A stretch of 7,943 nt of DNA from Elusimicrobiota bacterium (GTDB lineage Bacteria; Elusimicrobiota; Elusimicrobia; 2-02-FULL-39-32). The translations under genes were made by a program, and so were the position numbers. The notes beneath the pieces were generated by a model. The model was given only the letters and a program-made list of their open reading frames with translations. It was not told the DNA's origin and searched no databases. This document shows, piece after piece, positions 1 to 4,901 of the stretch (the stretch's first letter is position 1; each line of letters begins with the position of its first letter). The stretch spans positions 1 to 7,943 of the forward strand of contig JAHFCA010000062.1 in the NCBI GenBank assembly GCA_023249715.1, in the 5' to 3' direction.

Positions 1-756
1 GTTCCCAAAAAAAGTGGAAGAATTTCTATCTTCCAGAGAAGTCTGATCGTGCAGCCATCCAAAGTAGGGTTGCAACGTTAAATCTCCAGATTTTACGTCA
101 ATGTCGGTGGCAAGAAGATAGGCGCTGCTATCGGCGGCTCGCCCTAAATATTTTTCATTAGTTTTACTTCTTAAAATAGATATTCTATTTTCTACGTCTA
201 AAATAGAATATCTCAAACGCCAGCGAAATTTATCCGCTTTTTGAAAGGCATAAGTTATACCATAATTATTGTATTGACCGCCTAAAGCATACCCTTGTCC
301 CACAACATAGGGAGCTTGACCAATTTGTAGAGAGTGATTATAAGTGAGGTAAAGCTTTAACCATAACTCGGAAATTTGGGGATACCCTATAGAAGCGGAA
401 CCTCCATTTTTCTTTACTTTAGATCCCTCTACAAAAGTTTCCAGGTCGTTTAAGGGAGCGGCATAATGGGAAGGTCCTTCCGCAATTAGGTTGACAAAGA
501 AACTCATGTTCGAACGATACTGCAAACTTATTGGAATCCTATATATATAGGAAGCATAGTCGAGACCATCCCCCTCGCTAGTTTTTAAATCCCCTGTATT
601 AGAAATTTTATTATAGGAAAGACGAAGTTCTGGCCAGGTTTGAAATTTAACGATATCTTTTACGGCATAGGCAGGTACAGCATGGAGCGGCGCAGACGGA
701 ATAAAACAAAAAGACAAAAGACCAAAGGCTAGGACAAATAGTTTCCTCCCAGTCAT
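1..756 (-). CDS. Secreted outer-membrane porin-like protein, N-terminal part (cut by window edge)
   Basis: Reading leftward from ATG at 756-754, the frame is open for 252 codons to the window edge, so the C-terminus is missing. The first ~26-31 residues form a classic signal peptide: basic MTGRK, a hydrophobic stretch (LFVLAFGLLSFCFI), then small-residue cleavage sites (LHA or AYA). The mature part is rich in alternating aromatic/polar stretches such as YIYRIPISLQYR, LWLKLYLTYN and FRWRLRYSIL, with Gly/Asn/Asp turns, typical of transmembrane beta-strands. No helical membrane segment follows the signal peptide. A strong ribosome site (GAGGAGG, plus-strand 764-770) lies 7 nt before the ATG. I infer an outer-membrane beta-barrel, perhaps a porin or substrate-specific channel. 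I do not recognise the family and the substrate is unknown. It is divergent from the HTH/radical SAM pair. Confidence 0.72.
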   Translation of the reverse strand, partial: MTGRKLFVLAFGLLSFCFIPSAPLHAVPAYAVKDIVKFQTWPELRLSYNKISNTGDLKTSEGDGLDYASYIYRIPISLQYRSNMSFFVNLIAEGPSHYAAPLNDLETFVEGSKVKKNGGSASIGYPQISELWLKLYLTYNHSLQIGQAPYVVGQGYALGGQYNNYGITYAFQKADKFRWRLRYSILDVENRISILRSKTNEKYLGRAADSSAYLLATDIDVKSGDLTLQPYFGWLHDQTSLEDRNSSTFFGN

Positions 757-819
757 TCAGGTTCCTCCTCATAGATAATTGTAAAGATCAAAGTAGAATA
801 ATTAAAGCAGATAATCACC

Positions 820-840
820 ATAAAATCAAGTGAATTTTAT
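820..840. repeat. AT-rich inverted repeat in the divergent intergenic region
   Basis: Seven-base arms ATAAAAT and ATTTTAT flank a 7-nt centre. The repeat sits 20 nt upstream of the -35 box of the HTH gene promoter and 64 nt from the start of the divergent envelope gene, a reasonable place for an operator. In AT-rich intergenic DNA such a palindrome can arise by chance, so a binding role is only a suggestion. Confidence 0.25.
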
Positions 841-860
841 CTCATTTTTTGTCCTAGCTC

Positions 861-889
861 TTGAAAAAATATGATACGTAAAGTATACT
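861..889 (+). promoter_or_regulatory. Sigma70-type promoter for the HTH / radical SAM pair
   Basis: A -35 box TTGAAA (861-866) and a -10 box TATACT (884-889) are separated by 17 nt, each one base from consensus. The expected transcription start is about 895-897, while the first ATG of the HTH gene is at 902. The message would therefore be leaderless or nearly so, which fits the lack of any Shine-Dalgarno sequence before 902. Confidence 0.7.
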
Positions 890-901
890 TAACACCACAA
901 G

Positions 902-1201
902 ATGGAAAAAGCTCGGCGAACAGTTCCCGCATCCACGGTTCCAGAAGTTATGGACATTCGTTCCCTTTCCAAATACCTCGGAATGGGAAAATCAAAAATT
1001 TATCAACTTATCCGCCTAAAAAAAATTCCAGCCAGCCGCATTGGGCGGCAATACCGCTTTTCTAAAGAAATTATAGATAACTGGTTAAAAGAAAAATTAA
1101 TTACCAAAAACGAAGAGCCGCAAATGTCTCTTACTTTTAGTCCGCAGGGTAAAGAAACTCCAAAATTTGAAAATGGGGAGGGGAATCATGCCTCTAGCTA
1201 G
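902..1201 (+). CDS. Small helix-turn-helix DNA-binding protein (excisionase / HTH_17 type)
   Basis: This 99-residue protein carries one winged-helix domain of the MerR-like excisionase type, about residues 15-63. The order is typical: IRSLSKYLGMGKSKIYQLI (helix-turn-helix), then KKIPASRIGRQYRF (wing), then a closing helix IIDNWLKEKL. The ~35-residue tail is polar and probably disordered. Such domains serve as phage excisionases or as small transcription regulators. There is no integrase or attachment site here, so a regulator, perhaps of its own operon or the divergent envelope gene, is more likely; this is inference. The ATG at 902 has no ribosome site but lies ~6 nt from the predicted transcript start. 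An internal ATG at 950 would still keep the whole domain. The last 14 bases overlap the radical SAM gene, suggesting coupled translation. Confidence 0.8.
   Translation: MEKARRTVPASTVPEVMDIRSLSKYLGMGKSKIYQLIRLKKIPASRIGRQYRFSKEIIDNWLKEKLITKNEEPQMSLTFSPQGKETPKFENGEGNHASS
1175..1183 (+). promoter_or_regulatory. Ribosome binding site that fixes the radical SAM start
   Basis: GGGGAGGGG lies inside the end of the HTH gene; its GGAGG core is 6 nt before ATG 1188. It supports 1188 over the in-frame TTG at 1167 and ATG at 1173, neither of which has such a site. Confidence 0.75.
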
Positions 1202-2291
1202 CTCTACGCTTACCTCGGTTACGCAATGGGAAGATTGGCAATGGCAAGTTGATAACCGCATTACGAACGCTTCTGAATTAGAAAAATGGGTTACATTAAC
1301 GGTGGAAGAAAAAAGAGCCATTCATTTTTCTCAAGGGAAATTTTTATTTTCGTTGACCCCGTACTGGGCTTCTCTCATGGATCCAACCGATTTTATGTGT
1401 CCCATCCGGCGGCAGGCCATTCCCTTAGACGAAGAATTTAGGACTTCTCTGCAGGAGGTCCAAGATTGGTCCAGCGAAGGGGTGCGGTTATCCGGGGGGC
1501 GCTTTACCCATTTTTATCCTGATAGAGCTGTTCTTTCCCTCCAAGATCAATGTATTCTTTATTGTCGGTTTTGCCCTCAAAGAAAAGTTCTCTCTAAAGA
1601 TAGACAGTCCTCTTTAGAATGGGAAGAAATAATTCATTACCTAAAAGATCATCCGCAAATTAATGAAATTATTTTAAGCGGTGGGGAACCGTTACTCTTA
1701 AAAGAGGAGGAGTTAGAAGAGGCGTTATCCCAATTAAAATCGGTTCCCTCTATAAAGACTTTAAGGATTGAAAGTAGAGCGCTTTCATTTTTGCCTCAGA
1801 GAATCACTCCCCATTTGACCAAGATATTGCGGGAACACCAACCCCTTTATTTTGTAAATCACGTCAATCATCCGCGAGAAATAACAACAGAATTTTCTAA
1901 TGCCGCCGCGCAACTCGGCGACTCTGGAATTCCGCTCTTAGCCAACACAGTGCTTTTACGGGAAATTAACGATAAGCCGCCAATTTTAGCGGAACTTTTT
2001 TCTCAGCTCATAAAATTAAGAATACGGCCTTATCGGTTAATTCAAATGCTGCCAGCGCAAGGGACAGAGCATTTCCGCACAACCGTCTCAGGCGGGTTGC
2101 GCCTCATAGAGAATTTACGAGGACGGCTCACGGGACTGGCGCTCCCCGAATATGTGGTAGATACGGGGGGTGGAAAAGTTCCTCTGAGATACGATTCCAT
2201 TTTATCTCGGAACAAAAAGCGGCTGCTTTTAAAGAATTACGAAGGAAAAGTTTTTGTTTATCCGGAAAAAGTTTTCACGTTTTCCTATTGA
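1188..2291 (+). CDS. KamA-family radical SAM / PLP enzyme, divergent aminomutase
   Basis: A 367-residue protein with the lysine 2,3-aminomutase layout. Seen: N-terminal WEDWQWQ and LTPYWASLMDP; the radical SAM [4Fe-4S] motif Cys122, Cys126, Cys129; the SAM-binding SGGEP (164-168); NHVNHPREIT (224-233); HFRT (295-298); and VVDTGGGK with the expected PLP lysine Lys330. From memory of the Clostridium enzyme, Asp330 is kept (Asp325), but the other side-chain aspartate Asp293 is Leu288, carboxylate-binding Arg134 is Gln131, and phosphate-contact Arg112 is Phe109. The zinc cysteines are absent: INDC reads INDK, and there are no C-terminal cysteines. The protein has only four cysteines in all. It probably shifts an amino group by a 5'-deoxyadenosyl radical on a substrate other than free lysine. 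EpmB (EF-P lysylation) is the other known branch, but the HFRT and GGGK segments look more KamA-like. It overlaps the HTH gene by 14 nt. Confidence 0.85.
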   Translation: MPLASSTLTSVTQWEDWQWQVDNRITNASELEKWVTLTVEEKRAIHFSQGKFLFSLTPYWASLMDPTDFMCPIRRQAIPLDEEFRTSLQEVQDWSSEGVRLSGGRFTHFYPDRAVLSLQDQCILYCRFCPQRKVLSKDRQSSLEWEEIIHYLKDHPQINEIILSGGEPLLLKEEELEEALSQLKSVPSIKTLRIESRALSFLPQRITPHLTKILREHQPLYFVNHVNHPREITTEFSNAAAQLGDSGIPLLANTVLLREINDKPPILAELFSQLIKLRIRPYRLIQMLPAQGTEHFRTTVSGGLRLIENLRGRLTGLALPEYVVDTGGGKVPLRYDSILSRNKKRLLLKNYEGKVFVYPEKVFTFSY

Positions 2292-2316
2292 CGTATAATT
2301 TTCGACGGAGTATAAT
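2288..2316 (+). promoter_or_regulatory. Consensus sigma70 promoter for the repeat-protein gene
   Basis: TTGACG (2288-2293), exactly 17 nt, then TATAAT (2311-2316). The -35 box overlaps the TGA stop of the radical SAM gene. Transcription should start near 2323, giving a ~57-nt leader. The near-perfect match suggests strong, perhaps constitutive, expression of the small gene separately from the upstream operon. Confidence 0.82.
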
Positions 2317-2328
2317 ACGCGTACGAGG

Positions 2329-2351
2329 TTAACCTGAATTATTCGGGTTAA
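2329..2351 (+). promoter_or_regulatory. 5' leader hairpin upstream of the repeat-protein gene
   Basis: TTAACCTGA pairs with TCGGGTTAA around a 5-nt loop (ATTAT), nine pairs including one G-U. It begins about 6 nt from the predicted 5' end of the transcript and leaves the ribosome site (AAGGAGG, 2367-2373) free. A 5'-terminal stem like this commonly protects an mRNA from decay. As a DNA palindrome it could instead be an operator just downstream of the promoter. There is no U-run, so it is not a terminator. Confidence 0.5.
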
Positions 2352-2379
2352 GACGGTAGTTATTAAAAGGAGGCCTTAC

Positions 2380-2601
2380 ATGGCACAAAAAGTGGAAAAG
2401 ACTGGCGTAAAAAGAGAAGAGGGATATCTCTATTACATTGATAAACAGGGAGATGTTTCTAGAGCTAAAATGGCCCGCGGCGGTAAAAAAGGCGGGAAAG
2501 CGGAGAAAGTAAAAAAAGTAGGTGTAAAGAAAGAGAAAGGTTACCTTTATTTCTTAGATAAGCAAGGGGACGTTTCTCGCGCCAAAATGGCAAGAAAATA
2601 A
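2380..2601 (+). CDS. Small basic protein of two tandem 31-residue repeats, unknown function
   Basis: This 73-residue, Lys/Arg-rich protein has no signal peptide, membrane segment or cysteine. It consists of two units, residues 4-34 and 43-73, joined by a Gly/Lys linker (GKKGGKAE). Each unit reads GVK-x-E-x-GYLY-x-x-DKQGDVSRAKMAR, 24 of 31 positions identical. The pattern looks like a short beta-hairpin followed by a basic helix, so nucleic-acid or ribosome binding is conceivable, but that is inference. I have an unverified impression that similar modules occur in other hypothetical proteins. AAGGAGG sits 6 nt before the ATG and the gene has its own consensus promoter and terminator-like structure, so the product is probably abundant. 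It follows the radical SAM gene but need not be functionally tied to it. Confidence 0.85.
   Translation: MAQKVEKTGVKREEGYLYYIDKQGDVSRAKMARGGKKGGKAEKVKKVGVKKEKGYLYFLDKQGDVSRAKMARK
2389..2481 (+). repeat. Repeat unit 1 of the small basic protein (coding)
   Basis: Encodes residues 4-34. It is paired with the unit at 2506-2598. The proteins match at 24 of 31 positions, while the DNA has diverged at synonymous sites: in the DKQGDVSRAKMAR segment 8 of 13 codons differ and all changes are silent. This points to an old duplication kept by selection on the protein. Confidence 0.85.
2506..2598 (+). repeat. Repeat unit 2 of the small basic protein (coding)
   Basis: Encodes residues 43-73, the second copy of the module. 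Differences from unit 1 are mostly conservative (Arg/Lys, Tyr/Phe, Ile/Leu), with Glu replaced by Lys twice, making this copy more basic. Confidence 0.85.
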
Positions 2602-2633
2602 ACTTTTAAGAAAGTTTTATAGTTTAGATAAAT

Positions 2634-2693
2634 AAGGGTTAGAGGATCGGTTCTCTCCAAGAAAGAGGGCTAGACCTTTAACCCTTTTTCTTT
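2634..2693 (+). terminator. Terminator-like structure after the repeat-protein gene
   Basis: AAGGGTTA (2634-2641) pairs with TAACCCTT (2679-2686) and is followed by a T-rich run TTTTTCTTT (2685-2693). The 37-nt interior can form a second stem, CTCTC (2653-2657) with GAGGG (2665-2669). An alternative AGAG/CTCT pairing would compete with it. The interior is long for a simple intrinsic terminator, so a structured 3' end or short RNA is possible. A weaker AT-rich hairpin (AAACTTT/AAAGTTT, 2600-2617) lies just before it. The T-run merges into the -35 box of the gmk promoter. Confidence 0.5.
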
Positions 2694-2721
2694 GACAGAT
2701 TCCCTTCTTAAAAGGTATAAT
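2692..2721 (+). promoter_or_regulatory. Consensus sigma70 promoter for the gmk-priA operon
   Basis: TTGACA (2692-2697) and TATAAT (2716-2721) are both perfect, with an 18-nt spacer. The start should be near 2728, about 41 nt before the gmk start codon. It is the only clear promoter seen ahead of the seven-gene run. Confidence 0.85.
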
Positions 2722-2768
2722 AAAAATATAATCTTTAATCCAAAATCCTTACTCATTTAAATAATAAA

Positions 2769-3398
2769 TTGACCAAAGGGATTCTTTTAGTAATATCCGC
2801 ACCTTCCGGAGGAGGCAAGACAACATTGGCGAGTGGACTGCTAGAGAAGGTCCCTCCCCTTTCTTATTCTGTTTCTGTTACAACCCGTTCTCCCAGGGCG
2901 GGGGAAAAAGAAGGAGTCGATTATTATTATGTTACAGAAGAAGAGTTTAAGAAGAAAAAGGATGCGGGAGAACTCTTAGAATACGCTTTTGTGCATGGGT
3001 TTTGGTATGGGACTCCCCGCGATTTTATAGAAGAAAAGCTCCATGCCGGAGAGGATGTGCTTTTAGATATTGATGTGCAGGGGGGCAGTCAAATAAAGAA
3101 GAATTCTCCGGAAGCTGTTTTAGTCTTTATTATTCCTCCTTCTATGGAGGCTCTCGAGCAAAGACTGAGAAGACGGCAAAAAGATGATGAAACCACAATT
3201 CAAAGAAGGCTAAAGAGAGCCAAACAAGAAATGGAAGAATCTTCAAATTACGATTACCTAATTTTAAACGATAAAATAGACCAAGCGTTAGATCGGTTAT
3301 ATTCCATTTATGGCGCAGAAAAGCTACGAATGGGAAGGGCCCGCTCTAAAATCTTGGCAGTATTAAATGAGAGTAAGAAGGAGCTAAAAAATGGATAA
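2769..3398 (+). CDS. gmk: Guanylate kinase
   Basis: Catalyses ATP + GMP to ADP + GDP in the cytoplasm, the step feeding GTP/dGTP pools. The 209 residues match the usual bacterial length. Seen in order: P-loop APSGGGKTT (11-19); the GMP-binding segment SVSVTTRSPR (34-43) with Arg40 and Arg43; DYYYV (51-55); EYAFVHGFWYGTP (71-83); LDIDVQGG (99-106); and an Arg-rich lid around 132-150. The start is TTG at 2769. No ATG or GTG lies between it and the in-frame stop at 2736, and the N-terminus MTKGILLVISAPSG fits the family. No Shine-Dalgarno is visible ahead of it, odd beside so good a promoter. First gene of the operon; gmk-rpoZ-coaBC-priA is a familiar bacterial order. Its final codons overlap a 20-codon small ORF. 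Confidence 0.95.
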   Translation: MTKGILLVISAPSGGGKTTLASGLLEKVPPLSYSVSVTTRSPRAGEKEGVDYYYVTEEEFKKKKDAGELLEYAFVHGFWYGTPRDFIEEKLHAGEDVLLDIDVQGGSQIKKNSPEAVLVFIIPPSMEALEQRLRRRQKDDETTIQRRLKRAKQEMEESSNYDYLILNDKIDQALDRLYSIYGAEKLRMGRARSKILAVLNESKKELKNG

Positions 3399-3453
3399 TA
3401 TTGAAACCGTAGAACCGAAAAAGTTGTCCCCAAAAAAGGAGATAAAGGGGTGA
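3391..3453 (+). CDS. Possible 20-residue small ORF between gmk and rpoZ
   Basis: ATG 3391 has a very good ribosome site (AAGGAG, 3378-3383, 7 nt spacing) and opens a 20-codon Lys/Glu-rich frame ending at TGA 3451-3453. It overlaps the gmk stop by 8 nt and the rpoZ GTG start by 4 nt (GTGA). It may be a coupling ORF that carries ribosomes from gmk to rpoZ. It might instead be the original rpoZ N-terminus separated by a frame change; the rpoZ frame is open back to 3405. I know no homologue. Confidence 0.4.
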   Translation: MDNIETVEPKKLSPKKEIKG

Positions 3454-3716
3454 GCGCTCTAGTTTTAGATACACCTTTAAATAAATACGATATGATCCTC
3501 CTTGCTCGGCGATGGGCCCATGAGCTTAAATCCAAAGAAGGGGAAACCCGTTCCGTGCACGAACTCATTAATGTGGCCATACAGGATATTTTAAGCGGGG
3601 ATGTGAGCCATAAAATGGTAAAAGAACTTCCGGCGCTGCGCAATTTAAAAAAGCAAAAAGTTCAAGATTTAAGCCAAGCCTTACACCAAATTCCCAGCTC
3701 TCCTAAAGATAAATAA
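3450..3716 (+). CDS. rpoZ: DNA-directed RNA polymerase omega subunit
   Basis: An 88-residue protein with the omega signature. NKYDMILLARRWAHEL (11-26) corresponds to the conserved helix with paired arginines, and SVHELINVAIQDILSGDV (35-52) to the segment ending in the family's 'EI..G.I'-like turn. Omega clamps the beta' subunit and helps RNA polymerase assembly; in some bacteria it also contributes to the ppGpp site. The identification rests on these motifs plus its position after gmk, the usual neighbour. The start is GTG 3450, with AAGGAG (3436-3441) 8 nt upstream. It overlaps the small ORF by 4 nt, suggesting coupled translation. The ~30-residue C-terminal tail is Lys/Gln-rich and not conserved in ways I can recognise. 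Confidence 0.82.
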   Translation: MSALVLDTPLNKYDMILLARRWAHELKSKEGETRSVHELINVAIQDILSGDVSHKMVKELPALRNLKKQKVQDLSQALHQIPSSPKDK

Positions 3717-3724
3717 ATTATCTT
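3706..3724 (+). repeat. Inverted repeat spanning the rpoZ stop and coaC start
   Basis: AAGATAA (3706-3712) and TTATCTT (3718-3724) are perfect 7-bp arms around a 5-nt loop containing most of the rpoZ stop codon. The right arm ends directly before the coaC ATG, where a ribosome site would be expected. The stem has only one G-C pair and would be weak, so a regulatory role is uncertain. Confidence 0.3.
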
Positions 3725-4282
3725 ATGTCTAAGGCGCAATCCTTAAAAGGCCGCAGCATCCTTTTGGGTGTGACTGGAAGTATTGCCGTCTACAAAGCAT
3801 GTGAATTGGTGCGCCTTCTTAAAGAACAAGGCGCGGCGGTCTATTGTTTGATGACGCGCGGAGCATTGAGGTTTGTGAGCGCTCTTACTTTTGGCGCCCT
3901 CTCGGGGAATGCGGTAGCGACCGATGTTTGGGATGAAAAACTTTGGAAGATGGCCCACTTAGAGTTTGCGGAACAAGCAGATCTCTATATTATTGCTCCC
4001 GCCTCCACCCATGTTTTAGCCCGCTTAGCCTGCGGCATGGCCGACGACGTCGTCTGCGCGACAGCAGTCGCTATGACGGCCCCACTCTTAATTGCTCCTG
4101 CCATGCATGAAGGGATGTGGCTCCATCCTGCCACAAAAGAAAATGTAAAAAAATTGAAAAGTTATGGCGCCCATTTCGTTGGTCCGGAACAGGGAGAACT
4201 TTTGCGTGGGAACATCGGTTGGGGCCGATTGGCGGAACCAGAGACCATCCTTGCAGCAGCTAAAAAAATTCTTAAAAAATAA
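3725..4282 (+). CDS. coaC: Phosphopantothenoylcysteine decarboxylase (CoaC, flavoprotein), split from CoaB
   Basis: Decarboxylates 4'-phosphopantothenoylcysteine to 4'-phosphopantetheine with FMN, in CoA synthesis. The 185 residues are a complete CoaC domain: LLGVTGSIAVYKACELVR (13-30), the proposed catalytic His78 in MAHLEFAEQADLYIIAPAS, ARLACGMADD, PAMHEGMW (125-132), and GNIGWGRLAEP (162-172). Two positions differ from E. coli Dfp: the Asn of PxMNxxMW is His128, and the active-site cysteine before GD is Arg161. I believe some actinobacterial CoaBC enzymes share the His, unverified. The usual fused CoaB half follows in another frame; TAA 4280 ends this one. No ribosome site precedes ATG 3725, which is 8 nt after rpoZ, so coupled initiation is likely. 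Confidence 0.9.
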   Translation: MSKAQSLKGRSILLGVTGSIAVYKACELVRLLKEQGAAVYCLMTRGALRFVSALTFGALSGNAVATDVWDEKLWKMAHLEFAEQADLYIIAPASTHVLARLACGMADDVVCATAVAMTAPLLIAPAMHEGMWLHPATKENVKKLKSYGAHFVGPEQGELLRGNIGWGRLAEPETILAAAKKILKK

Positions 4283-4901
4283 AAAAGTTCTTATTACGGT
4301 AGGATCTACGAGGGAACATCTAGATCCGGTGCGCTTTCTATCGAATGCTTCCAGCGGCAAAATGGGGTTAGCGCTGGGGAATTTATTGCACGGTTTGGGG
4401 TCTAAAATTACTTTCATTTGCGGGCCTGGAATTTTGAGCCCTAAAAAAATGCGTCATATTCCTATTATTTCCGCTTTAGATTTATTGAAGGCAGTTAAAA
4501 AAGAATTCCCTAAATGCGATATTTTTATCTCTGCCTGTGCCGTAAGCGATTACAGGCCCCGGTTAAAGATAAAGACTAAATTAAAAAAAGAAAATAAGAA
4601 AATTTTGTTAGAACTTTTACCGAACCCCGATGTGTTGGCCACCGTAGCCAAAAATAAAAAAGGACAGTTTTGCGTGGGGTTTGCTTTAGAAAATTCTATT
4701 GACATTCGCCTTGCCCAGAATAAAATGGGTGAAAAAAATTGTGACCTTATGGTTTTAAACGATTTAAGTTCTATGGGAGGAGAAGCAATGAAAGCTTCTC
4801 TGCTCTTAAAAAATGGCACAGTTTGGAATTTAGGGAAATTAAAGAAAAAAGAGTGCGCGAAAAAGATATGCCAAGCGATCTTAAAATCTCAGCCGAAGTA
4901 A
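4251..4901 (+). CDS. coaB: Phosphopantothenate-cysteine ligase (CoaB), in a different frame from coaC
   Basis: Joins phosphopantothenate to cysteine using a nucleotide triphosphate (CTP in most bacteria), the step before CoaC. Residues numbered from TTG 4251: KVLITVGSTREHLDPVR (11-27), SNASSGKMG (31-39), ACAVSDYRP (95-103), LPNPDVLA (123-130), and NKMGEKNCDLMVLND (157-171) with the Lys and Asn-Asp of the active site. The domain is complete to its normal end. The start is uncertain. The frame extends back inside coaC to an ATG at 4164, but those residues are unlike any CoaB; TTG 4251 is the nearest usable codon and lacks a ribosome site. Removing one A from the A6 run at 4275-4280 would join coaC and coaB as ...KKILKNKKVLITVG..., a normal fused protein. 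So this is a real split pair, a slippage-expressed fusion, or a sequence error. Confidence 0.85.
   Translation: MQQLKKFLKNKKVLITVGSTREHLDPVRFLSNASSGKMGLALGNLLHGLGSKITFICGPGILSPKKMRHIPIISALDLLKAVKKEFPKCDIFISACAVSDYRPRLKIKTKLKKENKKILLELLPNPDVLATVAKNKKGQFCVGFALENSIDIRLAQNKMGEKNCDLMVLNDLSSMGGEAMKASLLLKNGTVWNLGKLKKKECAKKICQAILKSQPK

Noticed and set aside
871..1065. 64-codon plus-strand frame beginning inside the promoter of the HTH gene
   Set aside because: It overlaps the HTH domain in another frame, its ATG lies between the -35 and -10 boxes, and the translation is low-complexity with no recognisable motif.
902..1201. Excisionase as a sign of a prophage or integrative element
   Set aside because: No integrase, attachment repeats, tRNA or other phage gene is visible; the domain is also common in ordinary regulators.
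1097..1321. Minus-strand frame opposite the HTH/radical SAM junction
   Set aside because: Antisense shadow of two well-supported genes; no ribosome site or domain.
2380..2601. Choline-binding or cell-wall repeat protein (GYLYYIDKQGDV resembles such repeats)
   Set aside because: No signal peptide, no tryptophans typical of those repeats, and the protein is strongly basic, so a cytoplasmic role is more likely.
3308..3643. Minus-strand 111-codon frame over the gmk-rpoZ junction
   Set aside because: Antisense to gmk and rpoZ, both with clear family motifs; composition (Ser/Leu/Phe-rich) is typical of a shadow frame.
4164..4250. Upstream extension of coaB from ATG 4164
   Set aside because: These 29 codons lie out of frame inside the conserved coaC end and read unlike any CoaB N-terminus.
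4088..4417. Minus-strand 109-codon frame over the coaC/coaB junction
   Set aside because: Antisense shadow; it does not explain the frame break and has no motif.
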